A stretch of DNA of 64,000 nucleotides from Monomorium pharaonis (lineage: Eukaryota > Arthropoda > Insecta > Hymenoptera > Formicidae): the NCBI RefSeq assembly GCF_013373865.1, contig NC_050470.1, positions 7,362,373 to 7,426,372 of the forward strand, in the 5' to 3' direction. This document shows, one piece after another, positions 11,543-23,610 of this stretch (position 1 is the stretch's first letter; the number at the start of each line of letters is the position of its first letter). Both the position numbers and the translations under genes were made by a program. Below the pieces are notes generated by a model, which searched no databases, had not been told where the DNA came from, and saw nothing but the letters and a program-made list of their open reading frames with translations.

Positions 11543-11546
11543 AAGA
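11501..11546. repeat. GA repeat upstream of the pigs promoter
   Basis: A GAGA-rich run with occasional AA interruptions lies about 350-400 bp upstream of the predicted pigs transcription start. In insects such tracts can bind GAGA factor and keep promoters open, but similar GA runs also occur elsewhere in this window. Confidence 0.8.
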
Positions 11547-11865
11547 CTTCTCTGTGTCTCTGCTGGAAGGAAAAAAAACGTATAATTCGATTTTGCATTA
11601 GTTTAAATAAAATACAAAAAAAAAACAGATTTTATACGAAAGATTAAAATAAAGGTCTGCAAATCTAAATTTTATTAAGGAGAGACGAGGCATATTCACG
11701 CGGGCGAAGGACAATACGTTTACATATACGATCCTTGCGCGTATCGACGAGATAACGCGTTCTCCAATCCGTAGTGACCCCTCGCGGTGCTCCGCGGACC
11801 GACTCCGATCTCTCCCTCCTCCTTTCAACCCGCGGCACTTCTTCGACCGCTTGCGCTGCGGCGCA

Positions 11866-11900
11866 TTTATACGGGCGGCCTGTCTCTAGGCGCCTCAGTC
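11866..11900 (+). promoter_or_regulatory. Candidate pigs core promoter (TATA-like box plus initiator)
   Basis: TTTATA at 11866-11871 lies 31 bp before the A of an arthropod-type initiator, TCAGTC at 11895-11900, which would place transcription start at 11897. A reversed CCAAT (ATTGG) follows at 11905-11909. No good downstream promoter element is seen. The spacing is right and the region is CpG-dense, but only transcript data can fix the start. Confidence 0.4.
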
Positions 11901-12399
11901 TCTGATTGGGACGCGACGAGTGCGAGCATGGGGTTCGCGCGTACCCCGCGAGACGTAAGACCGTAACGACAACGCGCTTCGACACCGCAGCCACGACGAA
12001 ACGGCGGGAGGAAGAGCGAGAAGAGGAGAGATAGCGAGCGACACGCACCGAGGACTCCTCTCCGTCTCCGAATGGCCTAGCGATCGTTTCGCCTATCTTT
12101 GATATATCGTCTACCTCCGAGTGAGCCTCCTCACCGCGAGCGACGCATTTCCCGGCGCGAGAGCGTGTAAATCCGCGTATGTCGCCGAAAAGTCCACCGG
12201 CGCCGACGGACACGCGATTTTCCGCTCGATGAGCGAGAGATCCGTCGCGCTGCCGCGTAAAACGAGCTGATCGGTACGCGCGCGCGCGCGCGCGCGTGCG
12301 AGAGAGATCGGCGACTCGCCGCGCTCCGTACAGGTGATTTTCGGTGCTGGTGAGAGATTCGGGAGAGACACCCTCCACCCCTGGATTCGCGAGGCAAGC
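11897..12399 (+). other. pigs: Predicted non-coding first exon of pigs
   Basis: This CpG-dense stretch ends at a strong donor, CAAGC followed by GTAAGTA (GT at 12400-12401). The next coding exon has its own acceptor and 19 bases of leader before the ATG, so an upstream non-coding exon must exist, and this is the best candidate found. It holds four short upstream ORFs and a (CG)10 run at 12277-12296. The long antisense ORF across it has a composition explained by the CpG richness. Exon identity is inference. Confidence 0.42.
12277..12296. repeat. (CG)10 run in the predicted pigs leader
   Basis: Ten consecutive CG dinucleotides lie just before the predicted 5' exon's donor region. Alternating CG is the classic Z-DNA-forming sequence and is also very sensitive to CpG methylation and decay, so its survival suggests an unmethylated promoter region. 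Confidence 0.85.
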
Positions 12400-13473
12400 G
12401 TAAGTACTCCTCACTCGTTTTCTCACTCGTTACGCTAACATGCCATTGCAATCGTGTGCTTTTGCAATGTGTGCCGAGAACGATAGCGATCGAGATATTG
12501 GATAGGTATTAATCGATCGAGTCGCGCGAATCGAAGGAAATCGAGGTACGTCATCTCGATTGACGTTGAAGGCGAAACGCTCGGCACTTGAATTAATAAG
12601 CAGGTGCATTTGTGATTCGCATGTGTTCCGAGCCTTTTTCTCCGCGCGTTGAAAGATTCATTATACGCGTGAGACAGAATATCGTATTAAGTACCTTTTA
12701 TATTTCGATGGTAATTACGTATGTTAAATGTATAACTTTTATATTCAAATTTATAATTTATTCTCCAAGTTATACATGTATTTGTAGCATTAAATTTTTC
12801 GATGGATTCAAGAATTAAAAAAAAAATATTGCAAAAATAATTTTTACGTGAGAAGATCTTTCTAATGATCTTTAAAATCTTTGGATATTTATTAGATAAA
12901 TTGCTGGTTTGCGTTTTATGTAAATTCTGACACTTGGAATTTCTAGAAGAGAATTCGCTTCTCCCTGTGACGTTATGCATAATATAGTAAAATCGTATGT
13001 GTGTATATCTGCAATTGGATCGATCATATATAAATATGACCGTGTAAGTAAAATTGTGACATGACATTCCTTGCGACACACCCTGTAATTAGACCATTTA
13101 TACGGGAAAATGGAGCATTTCGACTGCGGCAGGACATAAATAACTGATGCATCTGTTGCACTGCAAAGATGACTCATTGAGCGAGTTTTCTCATTCAATG
13201 ACACTGATAAGGATACATGGCACGCGATATGTCAATGTTAGATTTTGACTTGATTGAAATGGATATTCCAGATAATAATCGTGCAAATAAGATAATCTCC
13301 AGCAATGAGGTAAATTCGCGCGAGGTAAATTCCTTGGAAAGTATTGCAGTTGTATATGTGAAATTATCATAAAATTAGATGCATTTATATTAATTCTATA
13401 CATGTGTACACACACACACAGACAGATATGTGTATATGTAACATAATGGCATATATATAATATTTAATATTTA

Positions 13474-13677
13474 TACACAGAAAAAAAAGTAACATAGCCA
13501 ATAACATGTATAATTGCGGGCTGCCAACTACATAAAATACTCAATGCAATAATATTTGCTATTAATGCAGGTACAATGTTGATACTGCAATAGCATATAT
13601 TATTGTATTGAGTATATCTGTAGTTAGCAGCCCGCAATTACATATCTTATTGAACGTATTACTTTTTTTTCAGTGTA
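13474..13677. mobile_element. Foldback MITE-like element A, about 204 bp
   Basis: The ends are inverted copies reading TACAC(A/T)GAAAAAAAAGTAA. Longer inner arms match almost throughout: the left arm has ATTGCGGGCTGCCAACTACA, and the reverse complement of the right arm has ATTGCGGGCTGCTAACTACA. It is flanked by TA, encodes no protein, and fits a non-autonomous Tc1/mariner-type MITE. The family name is not known to me. Confidence 0.75.
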
Positions 13678-13684
13678 TTAATAG

Positions 13685-13836
13685 GGTCAATATAGGACCA
13701 ATTGTTTCAACTTCTTGATAAACTTACCTATCATGTTGTCCATCTTCGTTTTTTTTCTTAAATAAATAAAGACAGAGACATTTGCGTGATGGGTAATAAG
13801 TTTACCAAGAAGTTGAAACAACCGGCCCATAGTGCC
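13685..13836. mobile_element. Foldback MITE-like element B, about 152 bp
   Basis: The left arm contains TTGTTTCAACTTCTTGATAA and the reverse complement of the right arm contains TTGTTTCAACTTCTTGGTAA. Similarity extends over roughly 40-50 bp at each end, with outer parts more diverged. It starts only a few bases after element A, so the two inserted side by side or one targeted the other's flank. No coding capacity. Confidence 0.7.
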
Positions 13837-15010
13837 ATGTAGTATACTAATTCCTCTGTAGGTCCGTAATAGGCAATAATTGATTAAAGTCTTATTTTAT
13901 ACAATTTCATGCTATATTATTATACCTTCCCATTCTGGCTACTTAATCACCCGTTAGAGTCGCTTCTACAGAGAAAGTTTCATTGTTCGTACGATCGTAA
14001 GGAGGCTCTGCTCCGTAATCATTTAATCAATTATGAGTAATTGTGACTGCAATACGGTAATATAACTAATTATTCGCGGTAGGTGGACAATGATTAATTA
14101 TAAGTAATCGAAATTTTATATCATTCCCACAGTACTCTCCGTATTGCGTTTACTCAATCAGTCATTAAAACTTTTACGTAGATAGCGTCATTGTTCTAAT
14201 CGTTGGAAGGAAACGTTGCATCGCACGAACTTAATTAGAAGTAGTTAATGCAATTGGAATTACGAATCGCGTGACTTTCCTTGCGTTAAATAATTCCACG
14301 TGATACAATGTGTGGAAATAGATCGACTAAATTGTAGAGCAGTACGTAATTCTCAAATCCCATGACTTTTCCAAAGAGAAACGAAACTCTGTTATAAGAA
14401 ACAAAAATATGTTGACCGTACTTCCAATGATTTCCACGTGCAATTACATCAATTATACGTACCAGGATAAATTGCAGAATATAAAACGAAACCAGCGGGA
14501 TCGGAGATTTGGAAAAGTTATCGATCCAGATCGACGGAGTTAGATCGCGGTTGACGAGTGTACTCTCGCCCGCGGGACGGCTCGCGCGAGTAATGGCGCG
14601 ATAATTTCGCGGCGATTGAATTGCCGACGCAATTACTCGCTGGAGGCGTGCAATCCTGCGAGCGAAGACGATCGAGATAAGTGGACGGGGACAAAGTGTT
14701 TTGTCGCGCTAGATGGTCGGCCCCTCGAACGCGCGGTGCGCAAACGAGATACTCCCGTCCGACAATAAGTAATAAACGCGGGCGTGGTGCATAATAAGCG
14801 ACGCATGGCTGATGATGCCCGCGTATTACTATTGAACGGCATTGAACTTACGCCCGAGCCTTATCAATCGTGCCGTGCAAGCTAGATATTGCACCTTGCG
14901 CCTCGGCATAATTTTTGTGGCTGTCTGCCACATATAAGAGAAATATTGCAGTTTCAGCAGAAAAATAATATGAATTTGATTTCAATAACATTTCTCACAG
15001 AGGTACTACC

Positions 15011-15214
15011 CTAAATTTCTTTGAGTGAAAATACTGCCACTACAATTTCTCAAGTGATTTTCCACACCAATAAGATTTTCCATTCCAATAAAAGTTAGAA
15101 TTCACTCTGTCAGAGTTTAGAGTGAATTCTAAACTCTGATTAGAATTTTAACCCTTCGAGTGGAAAATCACTCGAAAAATTGCAGTGACAGTATTTTCAC
15201 TCCAAGAAATTTAG
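15011..15214. mobile_element. Foldback MITE-like element C, about 204 bp
   Basis: The terminal arms of about 55 bp are inverted copies with few mismatches. The left begins CTAAATTTCTTTGAGTGAAA and the reverse complement of the right begins CTAAATTTCTTGGAGTGAAA. The centre contains a second palindrome, GAGTTTAGAGTGAATTCTAA and its mirror. No ORF. Confidence 0.78.
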
Positions 15215-16573
15215 AAAGGAATCGTTCGATACTAAAATCCTAATATTGCCGTGAAAATTTCGATATTTCAATATCGCGTTGTCTTAACGTCTGTCAAATT
15301 TTTTTTTTTTTACGTTAATACACTACGCCCGCTTAACGAGAACAAATTCAGGCGTACGAATTCGACTTTCGCGCTTTGAGTACGCGATAAGCCGGGTGAG
15401 TGACGTTGTCACGCGTCGCCCAGAACTTAAATCACATTCAGCCCGACGAAGATTCCACGATAATCCACTTGCTATTCCACGAAAGCCGGCATCGCAGGCG
15501 AATTGCCGGCGGATCCTCCGCGTGCCGCGCGAGCACTTCGCGGCACTTCGGAGCAACCGTGCCGCTCGTTACGGCTGTTCTCCGGTTAAAAGTGAATGGG
15601 GGAACCCGCTCATTCATAAGATTTTCTTCCGAGGGGGGCAGCGAGCCAGCCGCGCGCGTTCCCTGCTTCGCCGTCCAGTCTCGCTCGCTTCGGCGGCGTA
15701 GCCTCCGGAGAAGGAGCGCGGTGGTGCGGAGAGGATGCGCGCGTTGCCGCGACCGGACATGCAACTTATCACGCTCGCTAATGCGAGCGTGTCCCCGGTA
15801 CGAAAGGACGAGGCTCGCCAAAAGGAAAAAAAAAAAGAGCGAATAATTACCCGGAATAAATATTTATAGTGTTTCGCTCGGCGCGCGCGTCGATCGCCTC
15901 GCGCAAACGAGTTTCGCGCGAGGATCGAAAACAGGGGGAGGAGGAGGGGGGGAATGGATAACGATTTCGGCAACATCGAGCGATCGAGCGTAACGAAGGG
16001 TAGGCGACGTTATATTAGTTTGTTTATCCAACTTTCCGGACATTATCGCAGACACTCGCGTCGGCGAACGTTTCAGCGACTTCTCCGTTGCACGTAACGG
16101 GAAATTGATTACTACCTCTCGAAATTGTTTAACGGAATTGCGCTGTAATCTCCGCGCGCGTCTCCCAAATAGAAGTTGAGCATTAAATAAAACGTGTAAT
16201 GCAGAATTAATTAATGCTGATAAAGACGACGGGACGATGAAACGCTGGACGATGAACGCACGCGAAAACACGGAGTCTAATTACCGGCTGACACATTTGG
16301 AAAATGATTAACTAACCAGAGAGCTGACTCGAAAGCCGGCTTTATCTCGTGTCGCGTCTGTGTATCGGGAATAAACGCCAATCGTAAAATCGCTAAAATG
16401 TACGTGGCCCCGCCACGCCGGCGTTGATGCAACAAATCAGCGCGCGGATATAGAAAAGAGAGAGAGAGAGAAACGAACGTCGGATTTATCTCGCGGAGAA
16501 ACACGCGGCCCTTACGCGGTTTGTAGAGGTTTAACATCGTTAAAAAAAAGCGCGGCGATAACGCGGCCGAAAC

Positions 16574-16602
16574 ATCTCTCTCTCTCTCTCTTTCTCTCTC
16601 TG
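16574..16602. repeat. TC microsatellite
   Basis: A nearly pure TC run interrupted by TTT. A matching GA run lies about 100 bp upstream at 16456-16470 on the same strand, so transcripts of this intron could pair across the two. Confidence 0.85.
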
Positions 16603-16895
16603 TCTCTCCGGTAATCCCGTCTCTCGCTTAGCGCTGAACGCCGCGCCGGCCGGCAGATTGCAGCGTATATACCGAACATCACGATTAATGAACGGCTGTC
16701 AACGGCGCGGCATCGCCGGAAAATCAGTTGCACGTACATATATCGCGGGCTATGCAATGCTGTCGAGATGCGTTTGGCCGAGAGACGTGCCGCGCTCGCG
16801 TGCATCGGATTAAGTTGGATTTCAAGTGCGTTCTGATATTCCGCACGATGACAGCACGATCCTTAGAGCAATCAAGAAGCGTGTAATTTTTGCGA

Positions 16896-16935
16896 GGGAG
16901 GCGGAGGGAGAGGGATGGGGGGGGGAGGAGGGGGG
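16896..16935 (+). other. G-rich tract with G-quadruplex potential
   Basis: At least five runs of three or more G on the plus strand, including runs of nine and six, with loops of a few bases. The pattern meets the usual four-run quadruplex rule. It lies in the predicted pigs leader intron, on the sense strand. Confidence 0.7.
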
Positions 16936-19375
16936 AGAGATTATGACGAAAACCGAGCCGCTAGTTTCGAAAGGAAGCACGTAGAGGAGGTGCCTCGGGT
17001 GGAGAAATTATGATGTCAGAGTAGAGAAGCGAGGAGTGCCTCGCACTGATTTTGAAACGAATACCTCTTTCTTTCTTTCTCGTCCTCGCTCGCTTCGGAT
17101 CGCTTCCTTTGCGGCCGGATTTGGAGTCGAAAAGCTTCAGGGTCCCCCGATCGGTGGTGGGACTTCCCCTTTTCGCGAAGGTGAAACTCGCTCGCGGAAT
17201 CTTCAGGGTCTCCGGACGCGATTCCGTCAATAACCGCGTCGGTTATGGAAGTGAACCACCTCCGCGGAAGGAGAGAGGGAAAAAGGAGCAGACGCGCGAA
17301 AGATGCATGGGGGAGGGCAAATAAGTCCGTGCGGCCGTGGCGGGAGAGGTGATCAATCTCGGCGCGCTCGAAGGTAACTTTACGGGCCGGCGCGTAATGA
17401 TAAACGACTACGGAGCCGGACGTTATCGGGCCGCGCCGCGTATAAGTATCCGCGATATCGTGTTTCTCTCGTTGGCCGTTGCAACGCGGGCCATCATGCG
17501 CGACCATGCGCGACGCGGATTTGCATTCGCGGGCGTAGTCGAGAGCTCGTCGTCGTCGTCGTTGAGAACAGGTTCATTTCGTCGCGCCGCGAAATGAATG
17601 AAATCGTTAGGCGTTACGAGCGCACGCCGACGTCGGATCGTTTATTGGCCGCCGGTATCGGTGCGCGTTCGAGCGCAATTACGCGTCGCGTAACTCGATG
17701 CGCTTTGCGCGCGAGAGGGAAACAGGCGCCGGCTTACCATATCCGGTTTTTCCCGGATATGCAGCGCCCATCGGCGACTGCCGTCCGTTGAACGCGACGC
17801 TGCGATGTCGCTCGTTATTAGACTCGACAGCTTGCTTTTCGAAGATTTCACCGTAGCTACTACCGATTTTTCTTTCTTTTTTTTTTGTCTAAAGGTCTAA
17901 ATATAATTCTCGTGCCCAGAAACGCTTAAACTTTGGAACAGGAAGGCGTAAATGATGCCGGCCTTACCAGTTTGTGGTCGTGTTTGTCTTGGAGACAGTC
18001 GGCCGCTGCGTATCGCCTCGCGCGCGAGTGTTGTACCGGATTATGTTTGTACTCTCTTAAACATCGTTATACTAGAAGGGAATTTTTAAGACAAACAGTC
18101 TCTCCCCCGGACAAAGAAACGCCGTCGTGCTTACGCGCGTGAGTGGGCCTCTTAATATCTCGGCGACGATGATATCTCTCGAATCTGAGCCTCCTCTATC
18201 CCGCGGTGTAATCGTTACGGTTGCGCTGCACCTCGCGTTTCCTCCTGCGTGTACCGTCCCCTTGGTACACGAAGAAATAGCACCTAGATATAATTGTAGG
18301 ATGTTTACGACGCGATAAAAGCGCGGAGCGTTACAGTTCCCGGCGATAAGTGCATCCTGAAAAAAAAAAAAAAGTGTCTTATACGATGATGCATTTCGAA
18401 AGTCGTTATGCCGTATTGCGCAAAATTCTGTGCATATCTTAGCGCGCAGAGCGGAGAGATAATATTCGTAATATTTTATGAATAATGGAGGAACGGAATA
18501 TGCATAAAGGAGACGTGTTCGTAAAGATGTTTATCGGCCTACTTGTATCTAATTAGGAAAGTTTGCCAGGTCTGTGACAAGATCGACGGACCTCTCGGAC
18601 TTCTCTATTATGCAGATCGCGTTCTTACTACGTGTTGTCTTTATGACGGAAATGCAGGGAACAGTTTTCCCGTCGTCCGTTATTCGCGTCTCGTTATTCA
18701 TATACGGGAAACGTTTTAGACTTCTGCACCGATGGAAATTTATCGGAAACGAAACGAATAATCCTATTCGCGGGACGACTAGCCGGCGAGAAGAAAAAAA
18801 GAAGGGGGGGGGGGCAACATTAAATGGACTGTAAAAGAGTAAACGATCGTTAATTACGCGGCGCGCCTCATTGCGCCTGCGTGAAACGGGCATTATATTC
18901 CCGGGCGAATTTCGTTTTCTATATTTACCTTTCGCAAAATTATCACACCGGCCATCGCCATAATTACGACGCAGCGAGACTTTCAATTTATCGCGATCTT
19001 GTTTCCCCTTAATAATATATCGGTGCTATCTTTGGTACGACGCAAGAATGTTGTCGTCGCATTGCTCGCGTATAACGTAACATTACTTTAACGCGCCCGC
19101 GCGCGATTAAATTGCGCGGCCAGCGGCGGCCGATCGAGCGCAACACTCGCGCGCGTACGCCTCTCACGTCTCACATACGTATATATATATATATATCGCA
19201 CGCAGTGCTTACTTATAAATTGCGAGATTATAAAGGATCTAATGTGAAATATCATCGGGACGCGTGGTAATAAAGCATCAGAAATTGCTCGTAATAAATA
19301 ACTTATAAAAGTCTTACTCGAGACGAAATCCTGACGTGGATTTGTGAAAAAAGAATACTACGTATGTATGTATCT

Positions 19376-19620
19376 TACACGGAGAGAATTTTCTCTTAAA
19401 AATTACCCTGAAAATCGTGGTAATCGTGAGACAACGTAAACCTTGAAAAATTTTACTATATTTTAAATAAAATTTACTAAAATTTAGTAAAATTTTAATA
19501 AAATGTGGCAAAGTTTTAGTAAATTTTGTCAAAAGTGTAGTAAAATTCTTCAAGGTTTACGTTATCCTACAATTATCACGATTTTCAGGGTAATTTTTAA
19601 GAGAAAATTCTCTCCGTGTA
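19376..19620. mobile_element. Foldback MITE-like element D, 245 bp, long near-perfect arms
   Basis: Arms of roughly 85 bp begin TACACGGAGAGAATTTTCTC at both ends and are identical for over 40 bp. They then continue with few mismatches through an AACGTAAACCTTGAA block. The element is bounded by TA on both sides, as expected for a Tc1/mariner-type TA duplication. The high arm identity suggests a recent insertion or a recently active family. No coding capacity. Confidence 0.85.
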
Positions 19621-20241
19621 CGATTCTGCAAAACGTCACCGTTCACGCGAATATTGTATTACACGATTACTGTTTACATAACTAATGCTGCATAATATTT
19701 ACCGTAATCGGCGATGAATGAGGGGGAGAAGGATGAATCGGATTATCTCGCGCGCGCGCTTCCCCTCGGTTTTCCCCCTCCGCCCCATAGAAATTATAGT
19801 AATACAGTGTAAGAGTAACTGCTTCCTGGCGATTAGGAGAGTTGGCAAAGTAAGCCGTAGGGATCGGAATTGTGTGCATACGTGTGCGAGCGTCCGCGAG
19901 CATCGCTGGACGACACATAAAAAATGATAAAGCGAGTTGAAAAGCGGTCGGAATTAAGTCGCCGGACGACTCGCGAGGACGTTTCAATGTATATATATAT
20001 ATTTTTTTTTTTCTTTCATTTAATCCGGTTCGGCCTTTAATTCTATTCACCCGCCTCATCATGCCCGTTGCTATGCGGCGACACGATCGGCGGAAGCGGA
20101 CGTTTCGAAAGATTTGACTCGCGTGAACGGAGAGCGGAGGTTCCCCGCGCCACGGCGCACGTCGCTCATGCGTTTTCCCAGCTTTGCGCCTCTTTTTCGT
20201 TGAACCCGACTTCATTGTTCGCGCAGAGACGGTACATACGC

Positions 20242-20265
20242 TGAGAGAGAGAGAGAGAGAGAGAG
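20242..20265. repeat. GA microsatellite
   Basis: An uninterrupted run of GA dinucleotides within the predicted pigs leader intron. Confidence 0.9.
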
Positions 20266-23200
20266 GTGGTTTCCAGCCGAGCTCCACAGTCGGCTCCTTA
20301 TTATTCCATTGAGCGGCGTGTACTGCAAGGGACGGAATATTAAGAAGTCGCTTGCCCTACGGATATCGCACTCCACGGTTGTTCCCTATGAAAGCGCGTA
20401 CGTAAGTTTACATACGTGAGCGTATTCTAAAGGCACTGTGACGTAACGGTGCATCACGTCGTGTCTACGCGCTGTCACGAGGAGCCCCGCGTATGCAGAT
20501 GAGTACAGGAGCGCGCGATCGTATCCCTCCCGCGGAAGCTTGAGGGGAAATCAAGCTCTCCTTACCACATCGATCTAAATATATTCTCTTGTATTTTATT
20601 TTATTTTTTCAACAATTCTTTTTCTCGATACGTAATCTGAAAATGTTATTTCAACGCTCTATAATTCCGTATTCCATTTTCAGTGAAACTTGGTTTCGAG
20701 TTTCGGACTTCCAGTTTCAAGTTTCAAGCAAAACGGGGCTGCAATTTCAGAAACGGAGATTTTATTTGTATCCGGCATAACGGAATTTCTAAATTCATCT
20801 TAAAAGGGAAAAAAAACAAATTTTGTTGATTATGCGGATAGTAATATCGCGGGTAATCGCAAAGCTAGTTACAGGCTCGTAAATAAAGTACCATCGGCTG
20901 GACGGTCGTTAACATTGATAATCGACGTCTGTGTTACTTTGACGACAAAATGAAAACGCGCGCTCTTAGGCTATTTAGTACTCGCAGAGTAGTCGATTAT
21001 TTATCGCGTGGAATCGCGCGTAGGAATCACGCGAAATCCCGTTAGACACTCTGCGAAATAAAGGAGGACGCTATCAATTCCCCCCGAACGCTGCCTTGGC
21101 TGCGGAAGATAGCGAGTGAATCGCGCGTGTTTAAGGATTTAAATTCCACGGTGCATCCGCGCGCATCCCTAATAGATTCCTCGGCGCTGCGCCGACATTT
21201 ATGAAGGCGAACGGCGAACTCCGTGAAGTGCGACGACGTTTTACACGCCCGCAACAACCCCGCTGTGATTCAGCAACTGCACCGCCTGCGCCTCTCGCGG
21301 ATGGCGATAAAACGCCACAAATTAGCCTGTAAATTGGCCACCAGTCGCCCACACCCGCTCGCTCGTTTCTCACCTACCATATACATCGTCGGGCATTTTT
21401 AATTTATTTTTTACTTTGTAACACAATATAACTTTGCAATTCTTACACATGGTGTTCTCAGTCCGGAAAAATATTCAGAAATTAAAAAAAAAAGAAGAAC
21501 GATTCCCTTGCGTATTTTTTTTTCTTTTAAGATGTTTTTGTTATTGTTCTCTCTGTAATTTCAAGATTTCTTTCACATTTAAGAACTCTAAAATAAGAAA
21601 TTCATCAATAAAGTCCGCTGTCATTACGGATCATATCTTTCGAAAAAAAAAAGGGTTTCCTCTCAATTTTTTTTCCAGAAAATTGGGACACTTGTATTTT
21701 ATTATCGCAGTCTTTTTCTTTTTGGGAAGAAAAAAAAAACCTAATTTTTTTTCTAAAATTTAGAAACATTAATCATACCCAAAAATGTGCTTTGTTCACT
21801 GAAATTGTCAGATTGTATAGACTGCATTATGCTGCCCGTTATGAGCGTGCATTTTATCACATATGTAGCGTATCTGGATAAAGAATTCTACGGATACGAG
21901 ATAAGCGTGTATCGTAAACTATCACGCCGTAGGGGGAAGGCGCGCGATAAAGCATTACTCAAGCTGCTCGTTCCAGACGAGAGCCGTTTCCGCGGATCAG
22001 AGCTCTTTATTCATCTCTCCATTCACGTGTATCGCCTCCATCGACTTAAACTTTGGCATTTTCAATCGTTGCGCGCATAATAACGCACCCGACGCAGTAT
22101 GCGCGTGGCGCCGACGACGTGGGGCGTGTTGCCGCCGGAGGCGAGACGCGCGCGAAACCACGGAGAGCGCGTGCGTCGTATCGCGGGAAACGCGATATGA
22201 TGACATTTCGCAGTCACCTTTCGTAAATCGTAATCCCGCGCGATTCTTAGCTGCCGGCGAACAAATCCCCTTCCTCTCCCTCTTCCGCCCCTCTTCTCTG
22301 TCTCACTCCTTTACGATCCGCTCCCGCGTCCCCTTTAAGCGCTAATCCCTTTCTCATGTCCGCCTATCCTTGTTCATTCCCCCCTCTCCCCCCTCTCCCC
22401 CTTCTACCTCTCTCTCTCCGTCGTCCTTCGCATAATGCTGCAGACGTTAATAAATTATAGGCTCGAACGCGCAGGGATGAGAAGTGCCGGCTCCAAAGTC
22501 GTCGAGTCTGTCTTCATTTGTGGGTTGCTTCTAAAAATTGAAGACGATATTTCCTTCTATGGTTCTAAAGTTAAGCGACGGCATATTTTATTCTTTAACT
22601 CTGAATTCCGGACCAAGTTCCCAGTTTAACTTTCGCTTAAAATAATCTGTGTGTAATATACGCTGCTGAAAGACGATCTTTCGGTCTCGGAAACGAATCC
22701 CAAGTTGACTTTGATCAGTTTCCTGACGGACGATTCGCCGAGTCTAAGGGTGGTCTAGACCGCGTGGAAACGAGGTTTTGTGGGGGTCCCATGAATGGTG
22801 TGTTTTGTCGCAGTCGGATATAATGCCGGCGGCGCGTCTGCGACGGATCACTTCCCACGATTATCCTCCCCGGTCGCCGCATGCCGGTGGTTGGAAAATT
22901 AGGATGTTTATGAAGCGAGGAGGGAATATTTAATTTCGCGCGCCAGTCAATGACCTCAGAATTGTTGAAGGGATTAAAAAGAAAGGTTATACCTCTTTAC
23001 ACGTTGCGCTAAACGTCTCCAAAGAGAGCAACGCGTGCGTAAGCTAATAAGCGTGGAGAATTAGCTCGATGCTAAATGCGGAAACGACACCGATTTTCAG
23101 CGTTTTAACCGCATCGCGGAAATCGACCTTCCGCCCGTTCACGCAGATCGACACGCAACATTCTTGAAATTTATTGGCGGTCGCCGATCCCCGCGCGCTT

Positions 23201-23610
23201 GTCACGAACTTCCTCTTGAATCCGACGCGGCACAGCCAGACGCATTAATCCGTCCCGTGCTCATTCGACTACGCGTGGAGTGTCTGCTCATTAATCCGCC
23301 GCGACGCGCGGCGTAGGCTTATTTATCAAATAGCAAAGTCCCGTTCGCGCCGCCGAGATTTCCATTCAGCGAAACTCGAGCGCGCCGAAATGTCACGTCA
23401 TCCCGCGACGCGACGGTATTCAGTCGCTGAGGTGTCGGTGCAACCATGTCTTACAATGAGTTCACTTGCGACACTGCGAGCTCCCGATATTACCGGTGCA
23501 TTACTCGACGAGTTGCACACAATGCTGCTGATGGTGATTTATACACGCGACCGCCGTGCGGGAAAGCGTAGCGGGAAACTGAATGACTCGATGGACAACG
23601 GAACGTGCGC

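Larger units (their letters stand above)
10479..11896. other. Divergent intergenic region between CCDC112-like and pigs genes
   Basis: About 1.4 kb separates the CCDC112-like start codon from the predicted pigs transcription start. It holds the X-box, microsatellites (CA, AT, ATCT, GA) and a CACGTG palindrome, and no convincing coding sequence. ORFs within it are short or low-complexity. The two promoters probably share this region. Confidence 0.6.

Noticed and set aside
11665..12426. 253-codon antisense ORF across the predicted pigs leader
   Set aside because: Arg/Ser-rich composition follows from CpG-dense DNA with few stops. No domain, other frames are also open, and the sense strand carries a better promoter-donor pair.
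17738..17761. Small palindrome CATATCCGG...CCGGATATG
   Set aside because: Nine-base arms are expected by chance at this scale and no context supports a role.
19682..20287. 201-codon minus-strand ORF
   Set aside because: Begins with Leu-Ser repeats from a GA microsatellite, has no domain and mixes low-complexity stretches.
22379..22401. C-rich tract as a possible antisense quadruplex
   Set aside because: Only three long C-runs within a short distance, below the usual four-run rule.
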